Below, piece after piece: positions 37,090-44,532 of a DNA stretch of 64,000 nt. Position numbers and translations under genes: made by a program. The stretch is taken from positions 1 through 64,000 of the forward strand of contig JADJJH010000001.1 in the NCBI GenBank assembly GCA_016706595.1, given 5' to 3'. Source of the stretch: Bacteroidota bacterium. GTDB lineage: Bacteria > Bacteroidota > Bacteroidia > Chitinophagales > Chitinophagaceae. The notes under the pieces are model-generated. The model did not search any database. It saw only the letters and a program-made list of their open reading frames with translations, and was not told where the DNA came from. Each line of letters opens with the position of its first letter. Within the stretch, counting starts at the first letter, position 1.

Positions 37090-38154
37090 ATGAACTATTT
37101 TTCGAGTCAAAAACCTTTTATTATTGCAGGTCCCTGCGGGATAGAAGACCAACAGCAAATTCAAGAAATTGCCGAAGAATTGCAAACATTGCCTGTTCAA
37201 ATGATGCGAGGAGGTGTTTGGAAACCACGTTCAAAACCCGGACATTTTGAAGGTAGGGGTGAGGACGCATTGCAATGGTTGCTTGAATTAAAGAAGGATT
37301 TTAATCTTCCTATTTGTGTTGAAGTCGCCAATCAAGAGCAAGTTGAATTAGCCTTACAGTATCAGGTGGATGCGGTATGGATAGGCGCTCGGAGTACTGT
37401 CAATCCATTTATAGTTCAAGAAATTGCAGAGGCATTAAAAGGAAGTTCAGTAGGGGTGATGGTGAAAAATCCGATCAACCCAGATATTGATTTATGGAGT
37501 GGAGCCATCGAACGATTTATGAATGTGGGTATCGAAAATTTAGCGGCCATACATCGAGGGTTTTCATCGTATGATGCTTCATCAAAATATCGAAACAAAC
37601 CGATTTGGGCTATTCCTATCGAACTAAAAAGACGTTACAAAGAAATTCCCATTTTTTGTGATATCAGTCATATTTGTGGTAACCGCGAACTTTTAGCCAG
37701 TGTAGCCCAGCGCGCAATGGATTTAGATTTTGATGGTTTGATGATAGAAACTCACCCAAATCCGGATGCAGCATTAAGCGATGCAAAACAACAGATTACA
37801 CCTGCGCAATTGAAAATACTTTTAGAAGGTTTAATATTTCGTCAGGCTGCTGATGGAAGTTCAGCAGGTGAAATTGAAGAGATACGGCAAGTGTTAGATA
37901 CCATGGATGCCGAAATTGTAGAACTCATTGGTAAGCGTATTGAATTGGTAAAGCAACTGGGTGAAATAAAAGCAGCGAATAATATGCCAATTTATCAAGC
38001 AGAACGTTGGCGTGAAATTATTGAAAGTAGAACTCGTTGGGGAATTGACAATCAATTAGATGCAGCCTTTATTAGTAAATTGTTTGAACTCATACACGAT
38101 AAAAGCATTCAAACACAAATTGCGATTTTGAATTCTTTAACGTCAAATCGATAA
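37090..38154 (+). CDS. Bifunctional 3-deoxy-7-phosphoheptulonate synthase / chorismate mutase
   Basis: 354 residues. Residues 1-260 are a DAHP synthase (FIIAGPCGIED, RGGVWKPRSKPGHFEG, IWIGARSTVNP-like AVWIGARSTVNP, SVGVMVKNPINPD, IFCDISHICGN, GLMIETHPNPDAALSDAKQQ). It condenses phosphoenolpyruvate with erythrose 4-phosphate. Residues 265-354 are a helical AroQ-type chorismate mutase (IRQVLDTMDAEIVELIGKRI, VKQLGEIKAANNMPIYQ). This order is the Bacteroidota form; the mutase domain allows chorismate or prephenate feedback inhibition. The start at 37090 is the only reasonable ATG. A strong hairpin follows at 38210. It belongs to aromatic amino-acid synthesis, opposite in direction to the degradation genes at 43-48 kb. 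Confidence 0.93.
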   Translation: MNYFSSQKPFIIAGPCGIEDQQQIQEIAEELQTLPVQMMRGGVWKPRSKPGHFEGRGEDALQWLLELKKDFNLPICVEVANQEQVELALQYQVDAVWIGARSTVNPFIVQEIAEALKGSSVGVMVKNPINPDIDLWSGAIERFMNVGIENLAAIHRGFSSYDASSKYRNKPIWAIPIELKRRYKEIPIFCDISHICGNRELLASVAQRAMDLDFDGLMIETHPNPDAALSDAKQQITPAQLKILLEGLIFRQAADGSSAGEIEEIRQVLDTMDAEIVELIGKRIELVKQLGEIKAANNMPIYQAERWREIIESRTRWGIDNQLDAAFISKLFELIHDKSIQTQIAILNSLTSNR

Positions 38155-38209
38155 GGTGAAAATTACGGTAGGTTGCTACTCGATCTTTTTGTAGGATGAA
38201 TATATAAAA

Positions 38210-38241
38210 AAAGGATTCGAAAAATGAATTTCGAATCCTTT
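38210..38241. terminator. Bidirectional terminator
   Basis: AAAGGATTCGAAA and TTTCGAATCCTTT form a perfect 13-base stem around a six-base loop, with A and T tracts. It separates the convergent DAHP synthase and the lipoprotein gene. Confidence 0.85.
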
Positions 38242-38296
38242 CTTGAATTAACTGAATCATTTGCATGTTAGCATACGAATCAATTCCCGATTCAAA

Positions 38297-38542
38297 TTAC
38301 TTTGTAGGAGGTTTTGCAACTTCTGTAGGACGAGTTGCTGCTGTTGAGTCAACAGTGCCTTCTGCTGGCGCGGCTTCAGTTGCAGCAGGTGCGGGTTCTG
38401 CAACAGGTGCAGGCGCAGGAGCCGCTTCTTCGGTTGGAGTTTCAGCTGCTTTTTCTTCAGCGCAACTGCTTAAACTAAAAATGCAAACGCCGGCTAATGC
38501 AATGGCTAATACACTTAGTTTTTTAGTAATTGATAATCTCAT
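38297..38542 (-). CDS. Small Ala/Pro/Glu-rich lipoprotein
   Basis: The start at 38542 gives MRLSITKKLSVLAIALAGVC and then IFSLSSC, a signal with a lipobox-like cysteine at about residue 27. The mature part of about 54 residues is AEEKAAETPTEE and repeats of Ala, Pro and Glu, so it should be an extended, disordered linker rather than a fold. The open frame begins earlier at 38629 but the added residues lack sense. Function is unknown; it may be a surface or periplasmic spacer. It lies at the end of the minus-strand redox cluster, 88 bases past osmC, and ends at a shared terminator. Confidence 0.7.
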   Translation of the reverse strand: MRLSITKKLSVLAIALAGVCIFSLSSCAEEKAAETPTEEAAPAPAPVAEPAPAATEAAPAEGTVDSTAATRPTEVAKPPTK

Positions 38543-38629
38543 GGTATATGTTTTAGAACATAATACTAAGAAGCTATTTTGAGAAATGCAAATTTCTGCA
38601 TCGATAGCTTTTCCCCAAGCTATACGCAA

Positions 38630-39076
38630 TTATACTAAATTAGCTACAGCGATTTGGGCTTCTAAAATTATTTTCGATTTAATTGAATGAGAAATTAGGC
38701 AGGCAGCTTCCGATTTTTGAATGATTCGTTCAGCTCTTTCCTTATCTTTTTCATCTTCAATCGTTACAACCGGTTGAAGTGTTATTTCACTGATCATATA
38801 TTTCCCATCAATGATTTCGAGCTTGCCGATGGCATTGGAAGTAAAAGCAGTAAAATTTAATTTTGAGTTTTGTGCAATGGCTAAAAAGGTTGTCATTAAA
38901 CAACTATTTACTGCCGCTACCAATAAATGCTCGGGCGACCAAATGTTAGGCATACCGTTTGGGAATTCGGGTGGCGTTGCTACTTCAATACTTGTGGGTA
39001 ATACTGATGAATGCATAATGCCTTTTCGTTCGCTGTTCCATTCAATCTTTACATCGTAATAATGAGGTTCTTGCAT
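38630..39076 (-). CDS. OsmC/Ohr family peroxidase-like protein
   Basis: 148 residues, cytoplasmic. NIWSPEHLLVAAVNSCLMTT (Cys59) and KSEAACLISHSIKSKI (Cys126) are the two conserved peroxidatic-resolving cysteine blocks of OsmC/Ohr proteins, which reduce organic hydroperoxides through a dithiol. The cluster with thioredoxin, rhodanese and a peroxiredoxin supports a thiol-based stress role. OsmC and Ohr cannot be separated with certainty; the HLLVAAVNSC context is closer to the general OsmC branch. Its start at 39076 follows 76 bases after the trxA stop, so the two may be co-transcribed. Confidence 0.85.
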   Translation of the reverse strand: MQEPHYYDVKIEWNSERKGIMHSSVLPTSIEVATPPEFPNGMPNIWSPEHLLVAAVNSCLMTTFLAIAQNSKLNFTAFTSNAIGKLEIIDGKYMISEITLQPVVTIEDEKDKERAERIIQKSEAACLISHSIKSKIILEAQIAVANLV

Positions 39077-39152
39077 AATAGTAAATCTTTTTTAGTTATT
39101 TGTAATTGAGGAATCATGGCAAAGTATCATCTTCAATTGCTATCCGATTAAG

Positions 39153-39452
39153 TTAAGAAGCGTGTTGTGTAATAATTTGCTCTAATTGCTTGGCAGGTAT
39201 CACCCCTGATTGCCGCCAAACTTGTTGTCCGTTTTTAAATAAAAGCAAAGTGGGTACACCTTGGATATTATAGGTTTGCGCAACACTTTGGTTTTTGTCT
39301 ACATCTATTTTAACGATGGTTGCTTGCGCACCAATTCGTTTTTTCAAATCTTCGAGTATCGGTTTCATCATCTTACACGGACCGCACCATTCGGCCGAAA
39401 AGTCGATGAGTACCATTTTGTCTGATGCTATAATTTCTGAAAAAGTTGCCAT
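39153..39452 (-). CDS. Thioredoxin
   Basis: 99 residues, the classic length. FSAEWCGPCKMMKP holds the active-site Cys23-Gly-Pro-Cys26, VKIDVDKNQSVAQTYNIQGV and the cis-proline motif GVPTLLLFKNGQ follow, and GVIPAKQLEQII completes the fold. It lacks a signal peptide and therefore works in the cytoplasm, reducing disulfides such as those of peroxiredoxins. It sits between rhodanese and osmC. The ATG at 39452 is preceded by an A-rich leader, which is normal for initiation in this phylum. Confidence 0.93.
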   Translation of the reverse strand: MATFSEIIASDKMVLIDFSAEWCGPCKMMKPILEDLKKRIGAQATIVKIDVDKNQSVAQTYNIQGVPTLLLFKNGQQVWRQSGVIPAKQLEQIITQHAS

Positions 39453-39529
39453 GAGTTTTTTTTTATTTTTTTATCAAAATTGAAATTTCAATTAAACAAA
39501 TCATTTCTTCGCATTTAATAATGCATGTC

Positions 39530-39590
39530 ATATCCCATATTGGTGCTTTCACCATTCGCACATTTGCATATTGGCACATTGGCAAATTTC
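39530..39590. repeat. CACATT-type intergenic repeat
   Basis: A short run of CATTCGCACATTTGCATATTGGCACATTGGCAAATT beside the rhodanese stop, quoted here in pieces: CATTCGCACATTTGC, then ATATTGGCACATTGGC. Similar runs occur at 56470-56518 and 61090-61160. No function is known. Confidence 0.6.
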
Positions 39591-39905
39591 TTAAGCAATC
39601 TTATTCCTCACTTTTGTCCAACTACCCCCATTATACACTTCAAGATATCCATTTGCTTTTAACATGCTTTTCGCTTGTGCACTTCGTAAGCCCGAAGCGC
39701 AACAGGTAATAAGTGGTTTGTCTTTTCGTATCGTTTCAAAATGCTTAGATAAGCTACTGAGCGGGATATTTACTGAGCCCACTACATGTCCTTGTTGATA
39801 TTCTTCTTTCGTACGCACATCGATTACAATAGCACCTTTGTGGTGTATCAGCGATTTGTAATTGACGCTTGGGATGCCAAAAATTTTTTTGAGTGTAGCG
39901 ATCAT
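39591..39905 (-). CDS. Rhodanese-like sulfurtransferase
   Basis: 104 residues, a single rhodanese domain. DVRTKEEYQQGHVVGSVNIP is the CH2A-type start, and LITCCASGLRSAQAKSML carries the active-site CxxGxR loop with Cys69 as the persulfide-carrying nucleophile. These proteins move sulfane sulfur to thiols, cyanide or thioredoxin. With thioredoxin, OsmC, DUF2892 and DUF6132 proteins nearby, persulfide handling is plausible. It follows the peroxiredoxin by nine bases, implying co-transcription. No signal peptide is seen, so cytoplasmic. Confidence 0.9.
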   Translation of the reverse strand: MIATLKKIFGIPSVNYKSLIHHKGAIVIDVRTKEEYQQGHVVGSVNIPLSSLSKHFETIRKDKPLITCCASGLRSAQAKSMLKANGYLEVYNGGSWTKVRNKIA

Positions 39906-39914
39906 TTTTTTTAT

Positions 39915-40558
39915 TTATATTTTATCGACTGGTAACTTTTTGGTGCAAAAAAACCAATCATAACAAGTCATATCTTCTTTAGGATGCGACATTCGTTCAG
40001 AAGCAACCCCGCACGAGCCAGCGGTAGGTACAATCACATCATCACCCGGTTGCCAATCGGCAGGTGTGGCTATGCTATGTTTATCGGCCGTTTGCATAGC
40101 AATGAGTGCTCTTTTTATTTCATCAAAATTTCGTCCTAAAGATAGCGGATAGTAAATCATCGCTCTGATGATTCCTTTTGGATCGATGAAAAAGACTGCC
40201 CTTACTGCTTTAGTATTGCTTTCTCCAGGTTGTATCATTCCGTACTTTTGGGCTACCTCCATGGTAATATCTTCAATCAATGGAAATTTTACTTCTACGT
40301 TTTTCAATCCTTTATATTCAATTTTCTCTTTAATGGTTCGCAGCCAAGCAATATGGCTATATAAACCATCAACCGATAAACCAACAAGTTTGCAATTGAG
40401 TTGATTAAATTCAGTTTCCATACTTGCGAAGGTCACCCTTCATAGTCGGCTGGAAAGCTAATATTGCCCTGAGTGGTAATTGCTGAAAATGCCGGGGCAA
40501 GGTCACCGATTCGTGGCATTGAAAATGATTTTTGTTCTGTAAGATCTTCCATATTCAT
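39915..40558 (-). pseudogene. 1-Cys type peroxiredoxin lacking the catalytic cysteine block
   Basis: The first part reads MNMEDLTEQKSFSMPRIGDL, APAFSAITTQGNISFPADYE G and stops at 40433. The second part, from about 40436, reads MTFASMETEFNQLNCKLVGL, SVDGLYSHIAWLRTIK, PLIEDITMEVAQKYGM, AVFFIDPKGIIRAMIYYPL and DWFFCTKKLPVDKI. In the family a segment of about 20 residues, with the HPADFTPVC peroxidatic-cysteine motif, belongs between the two. It is absent, and the junction shifts frame. The enzyme as read cannot reduce peroxides by the usual mechanism. A real deletion or an assembly gap would both explain it. It heads the prx-rhodanese-trx-osmC run. The start MNM at 40558 is favoured over the longer frame. 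Confidence 0.85.
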
Positions 40559-40631
40559 TTCTTGTTTTAGATACAATGCAAAGGTCGCTTGTTTATTAAG
40601 TACTAAAGGTAACATAAGCTACGTTGCCAGT

Positions 40632-40645
40632 ATGATATATATCAT
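40632..40645. promoter_or_regulatory. FNR/CRP-like box upstream of the peroxiredoxin
   Basis: ATGATATATATCAT is a perfect palindrome with core TGAT-ATAT-ATCA (40633-40644), about 75 bases before the peroxiredoxin start. It matches the FNR-family half-site pattern found at three other intergenic positions in the window. Confidence 0.5.
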
Positions 40646-40671
40646 TATAAGGCATCATCAAAGTAAATTTT

Positions 40672-42300
40672 TTAATGAATGTAAATTTTTTGAGTTGCAC
40701 TTTCATCTTCAGTTGTTATACTAACCATGATCACTGCACCTTGCTTTAAGTTTTGAAGTTGTAGGGTTTTGAGGTTTTCTCCGCTCGATTGATTTCGCAT
40801 AGTTTGCTGATATAGCTTATGGCCTTGAAGGTCTGTAATGCTTAATTGTACATCAGTTTTGTTTTTAAGATAATAGGTCATACGAAATATGCCATCGTTT
40901 GGATTAGGAAAGACTTGCATATGTAAACTGTTTTTACTTTGATTGTTTAAGGTATGTAAGCCATTGATTTTATTTTTAATGAGATACACTTTATATAAAG
41001 TACTCACTGCACTACTTTGAGAGCCGGTATTGGTTGTAAAAATATTGGCAGCCGTACTATTTATTCCCCCAACGATGTAGGCAACTAAAGTGGTATCATC
41101 AACAAGCATATTAAGTTTAATTACTTCGTTTTCATAAGTTGGTAGGCCTTCGATTTTGATGCATTCAGAGCTGGCACCCAAAAAACTAGGCATTTCAATG
41201 GGTAATTTGTATTCTGCCATGGCACCGCTTGCATCTCGTGTAACACGTGCTATGGTTTTAACAAAAGGTACATTATTGTCTTGTGTTAATACCCCTGCAT
41301 TATCATAATATTGAGCAATGCCACCAAAAAAAATAGTATGCATTTCATTTGCAATAGAATCGTACATGGGGATATTGGCACAATGGTAATGATTGTAATA
41401 TTGTGAAAAAGAATTGTTTACGCTATAGCCACTGCTATCAATATTTACACTATTCAAATAAGGAATGTCGGCAATGGTTTGAAATACGCCTGAAAAAGCG
41501 GTTAGGCCTTCTTTGCCATTTGGCATAATTTGAGAGGTGACATTATAATCTCTTCGATGCAAGGCTATACTGTCAAAAATTTCAGGGTAATGTGATACAG
41601 TGATGGTTGCACCATTATCTTGTAAATCAAATTTCCGTATGGCATTGGTATAGGTTTGCGTATAAGTTGGATTTCCCATCGGGTTATAATTTCCGTCAAA
41701 TTTTTGTCCACCAACTAAATAATATGTGCCATATATTTTTTTTAAATGCCCTCCGGTAACAGCAAATTTTGGGTCACTAATTTGTCTGAAATGATTTATA
41801 ACACTTGTGCCACCTATGATTGAATTGATTGTCGCTGGTACGTCAATGGCAGTTAAGTGGTTGAAGGTAATTTTTGAGTTTGTATTCGCATCATAACCAT
41901 ATCCACCGCATACATACAAATAGTTACCTTCTTGGTGAAATTGCATATTGGTTGAGCTAAGTTGCTCTTGTATATCACTTGGCAATGCATTGAGCGAACT
42001 TGTCCATACCTGATTTGCTAATGGGTCAACCACAAATAGTTCATGATTGTTTCCGGCGGTATCAAAACTTGCAAAAGGTTGACGACGATGTAAGCCATCT
42101 GTTCTTCCGCCAACTAATAACCACTTGCCATTATGTTGTGCATAGGCAAATGATTGTAAACCGGGCATGCCGCTGATACTTATAGGTTCAATGATAATAT
42201 TGAATGGCGTTGATTGCGATTTTGCAAACTTTGCATGAAGCAATGAAATTGAAAAAAGTATGCTCAGAAGGATAAAACTTTTATTGAGATGCGATTTCAT
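40672..42300 (-). CDS. Secreted Kelch-like protein with T9SS sorting domain
   Basis: The start at 42300 gives MKSHLNKSFILLSILFSISL, a signal peptide; the open frame extends 41 codons upstream, overlapping the DUF6132 gene, without merit. Residues 30-440 show Kelch-like propeller strands (HNGKWLLVGGRTDGL, NYLYVCGGYGYD, GTYYLVGGQKFDG, TAFSGVF, IFFGGIAQYYD). Residues about 460-542 are a T9SS type A sorting domain (MQVFPNPNDGIFRMTYYL, SITDLQGHKLY, QKIYIH). Such proteins are exported and often bind carbohydrates or proteins; no enzymatic motif is seen. It separates DUF6132/DUF2892 from the peroxiredoxin run, so its link to redox is unclear. Confidence 0.85.
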   Translation of the reverse strand: MKSHLNKSFILLSILFSISLLHAKFAKSQSTPFNIIIEPISISGMPGLQSFAYAQHNGKWLLVGGRTDGLHRRQPFASFDTAGNNHELFVVDPLANQVWTSSLNALPSDIQEQLSSTNMQFHQEGNYLYVCGGYGYDANTNSKITFNHLTAIDVPATINSIIGGTSVINHFRQISDPKFAVTGGHLKKIYGTYYLVGGQKFDGNYNPMGNPTYTQTYTNAIRKFDLQDNGATITVSHYPEIFDSIALHRRDYNVTSQIMPNGKEGLTAFSGVFQTIADIPYLNSVNIDSSGYSVNNSFSQYYNHYHCANIPMYDSIANEMHTIFFGGIAQYYDNAGVLTQDNNVPFVKTIARVTRDASGAMAEYKLPIEMPSFLGASSECIKIEGLPTYENEVIKLNMLVDDTTLVAYIVGGINSTAANIFTTNTGSQSSAVSTLYKVYLIKNKINGLHTLNNQSKNSLHMQVFPNPNDGIFRMTYYLKNKTDVQLSITDLQGHKLYQQTMRNQSSGENLKTLQLQNLKQGAVIMVSITTEDESATQKIYIH

Positions 42301-42352
42301 AATTTGTATTGAGGGGTATAGGTTTGAGATTTTTGTGCGTTTATACATTGGT

Positions 42353-42562
42353 TTAAATTTTATTTTCCTTTTTTTTAGAGGGTTCGAAAATGCCCATAAG
42401 CAACATGCCCATGATAGCGCCATAGAGGGTGCTATTAATTGGACTTGATGTAATGCTGCACGTACCTGAAGCGCATCCTATCTGGGCATAATAGATATAA
42501 CCAAGTAAGCCGCCAACCAATAGGCCAACGAGTTGCCGTTTGTATTGTAAGATAGTTGCCAT
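42353..42562 (-). CDS. DUF6132-like small membrane protein
   Basis: 69 residues with two membrane segments (LVGLLVGGLLGYIYYAQI and TLYGAIMGMLLMGIF) joined by a loop GCASGTCSITSSP. The Cys-x4-Cys loop and the NSTLYGA segment match DUF6132 as I remember it, a small inner-membrane protein often near rhodanese and DUF2892 genes. Cysteine pairs suggest sulfur or redox handling, which is an inference. The start at 42562 is a clean ATG. It precedes the Kelch-like gene on the same strand. Confidence 0.65.
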   Translation of the reverse strand: MATILQYKRQLVGLLVGGLLGYIYYAQIGCASGTCSITSSPINSTLYGAIMGMLLMGIFEPSKKKENKI

Positions 42563-42722
42563 TGTAATTTTAGAATATATTTTGATGAGTGATTATTGTT
42601 TGAAAGTGGGTATTAATTGTCATGAATAGAATGAATGTTTCTGATGTATTATCTATAATCAAATGCAGGTTTATACAATTCGAAATTGGTTCTTCAAATC
42701 ATTACGTTTAGAAACTAGGCTT

Positions 42723-42932
42723 CTATGATTTGTCTTTTCGATGGGTTGAAATGCCAAATGGAAGATATAATGGACAAAAATTTAGGAAGCTTGTAAGTAC
42801 AAATACAACAGCCAAAACTAAAAGCACTATGCCCATTGTGCCTGTAATTTTTCCGGTAAAGAATAAGATGGCGATAATTGCGGCAACGGATAATCGAATT
42901 AAACGATCGGTTGATCCCATATTTTTTTTCAT
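42723..42932 (-). CDS. DUF2892 (YgaP-like membrane domain) protein
   Basis: 69 residues: MKKNMGSTDRLIRLSVAAII, a first helix, then ITGTMGIVLLVLAVVFVLTS, a second helix, and FCPLYLPFGIST. The N-terminal NMGSTDRLIR and C-terminal CPLYxPFG motifs define DUF2892, the membrane part of YgaP-type proteins, which in YgaP is fused to rhodanese. Here rhodanese is a separate gene of the same cluster. Probably involved in sulfide/persulfide or small-molecule passage at the inner membrane. An FNR-like box lies 89 bases upstream. Confidence 0.85.
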   Translation of the reverse strand: MKKNMGSTDRLIRLSVAAIIAILFFTGKITGTMGIVLLVLAVVFVLTSFLNFCPLYLPFGISTHRKDKS

Positions 42933-43020
42933 GTGTTACGTTTTTTGTGATTGAAATTTTTCTAGCACAAAGATCCGTTTTGTGGGGAATAATGCGGTTA
43001 CATTTGTTACAATACAAAAC

Positions 43021-43032
43021 TGATATACATCA
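43021..43032. promoter_or_regulatory. FNR/CRP-like box upstream of DUF2892 gene
   Basis: TGAT-ATAC-ATCA. It lies 89 bases before the start at 42932 and about 50 bases past the queD-like stop, so it can serve only the redox cluster. One of four such intergenic sites in the window. Confidence 0.45.
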
Positions 43033-43082
43033 CACTTGATCTAGACTAAATTACCGAGAGTTATTAAAAATGTGTATTTGAA

Positions 43083-43538
43083 TCAATTATCACTTTTATT
43101 CCATTCGGCATATGAAGTGGGTGTTTCTTCTAATCGAACCGAAGCCAACTCCATTTGAGAGGTAAAAACATTTTGTAACTGCTCAACAAAATCTAATAAT
43201 AAATTCTCGCAGGTAGGCTGATACGGGACTAAAATTACTTTTTCGAATTCTGAAGAAATTACTTCTGATTTCGAATAAGGGGCTTCTTCATTTAAAACTA
43301 ATGCGTGGTCGTAGGTTTCAAGCAAAGTTTCTTTTACTACTTTTTTCAAATCACCAAAGTCAACTACCATGCCTAGTTTAACATCGTCTAAGTTTGCACT
43401 GGGTTTGCCAATGAGGGTTACGCTTAAATGATAGGTATGACCATGAATATTTTTGCAAGGCCCATCATAGCCATATAAGGCATGCGCCATATCGAAGGTG
43501 AATTTTTTTGTAACTCTAATTTGCTGGTTAAAGGACAT
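43083..43538 (-). CDS. 6-carboxytetrahydropterin synthase-like protein (QueD/PTPS family)
   Basis: 151 residues. FDMAHALYGYDGPCKNIHGH carries zinc ligands His19, His32 and His34 and the QueD-type cysteine Cys28 in a C-x3-HxH pattern. VVDFGDLKK, YDHALVLNE and a C-terminal EETPTSYAEW with the substrate-binding glutamate complete it. QueD makes 6-carboxytetrahydropterin from dihydroneopterin triphosphate for queuosine synthesis; the related PTPS makes a biopterin precursor. The cysteine position favours QueD. It lies 70 bases after the tryptophan dioxygenase, although it has its own TACCTTCG -7-like box upstream. Confidence 0.85.
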   Translation of the reverse strand: MSFNQQIRVTKKFTFDMAHALYGYDGPCKNIHGHTYHLSVTLIGKPSANLDDVKLGMVVDFGDLKKVVKETLLETYDHALVLNEEAPYSKSEVISSEFEKVILVPYQPTCENLLLDFVEQLQNVFTSQMELASVRLEETPTSYAEWNKSDN

Positions 43539-43608
43539 AGTTAGCTATTTAAGCAATATTGGCTGCGAAGGTAATGCACCCTTAAGAATGTAACGCGCTA
43601 ATTAGCAT

Positions 43609-44529
43609 TTAAATATTTTCACCCCATTGATTTATCTCTTCTTGAGTCCATAAATCAGGAAAGAAAATACGGCGTTGATATTTTGGATGCATATACTTGC
43701 GCCAATCGCTGCCACCGGTAGCTTCTGCTTCACCAAGATATTTAGCGGCAGCATGATAGTGAGCCATAACCCAACTTACATTCACGGTATAATCATAATG
43801 GCGCATCGCATTCACTAATTCTTGATTTTGCTGCACCTCTATGGGAAGTTGTTTAAATCTCGTCCACAAATTCGTAATATTATAGGATTCCATTTTTTTC
43901 AAAAACATTTCTTTATACCGCTTCTCAAATAAACGGATCAGCGTATTTTTTTTGCCGGTTGCATGGTCTTTGCCGGCTGCTTGCCAATACAAGTGTTCAT
44001 ACGCATGTTCATATGGCGTATTTCGGTCAATGGTTGCTCTAAACCGAAAGTCAATGAGATTAATAAGTTCAGTGGAAGCAAATTCAATCAAACGATATTG
44101 TGCACTTTGGAATCCACTCGCTGGGGTTAAGGTGTTTCTAAATTTTAAGTATTGTTCTAATTCCATGCCATCACCCATAATGTCAAAGGATGTTGAAAGC
44201 ATATCGAAATAACGACTAATCCGTCTTAGTTTTTCTGTAAAGAAAGCAGCTTCAATTTGGTCGGATGTGCCCACTTGGTCGATTTCCCATAAAATCATTT
44301 TAAACAAAAGTTCATTGATTTGATGGTACATGATAAAAACCATTTCATCGGGTAGGGTAGTTCGTTGAACTTGCAAGCTCAACAAGGCATCAGGCAAAAT
44401 ATAATCCCAATAGGTTATTGGATTTGCCCAAACTAACCCTTCAAGATGGGTTTCGGGGTTTTGGTCAATGCCTATATATTTCTCTTCAATACGTTGAAAT
44501 AAATCGATTTGATTCGGTGTCATGTGCAA
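43609..44529 (-). CDS. Tryptophan 2,3-dioxygenase
   Basis: 306 residues. YHQINELLFKMILWEID, FRNTLTPASGFQSAQYR, WVMAHYHAAAKYLGEAEATG (with the proximal haem histidine) and GSDWRKYMHPKYQRRIFFPD are all TDO signatures. The enzyme is a haem protein that opens the indole ring of tryptophan to N-formylkynurenine, the first step of the kynurenine route. Its length of 306 is slightly longer than many bacterial TDOs (about 280). It starts at 44529 or, two codons later, at MTPNQ (44523). It follows kmo after three bases, so the two are translated from one message. Confidence 0.93.
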   Translation of the reverse strand: MHMTPNQIDLFQRIEEKYIGIDQNPETHLEGLVWANPITYWDYILPDALLSLQVQRTTLPDEMVFIMYHQINELLFKMILWEIDQVGTSDQIEAAFFTEKLRRISRYFDMLSTSFDIMGDGMELEQYLKFRNTLTPASGFQSAQYRLIEFASTELINLIDFRFRATIDRNTPYEHAYEHLYWQAAGKDHATGKKNTLIRLFEKRYKEMFLKKMESYNITNLWTRFKQLPIEVQQNQELVNAMRHYDYTVNVSWVMAHYHAAAKYLGEAEATGGSDWRKYMHPKYQRRIFFPDLWTQEEINQWGENI

Positions 44530-44532
44530 TTT

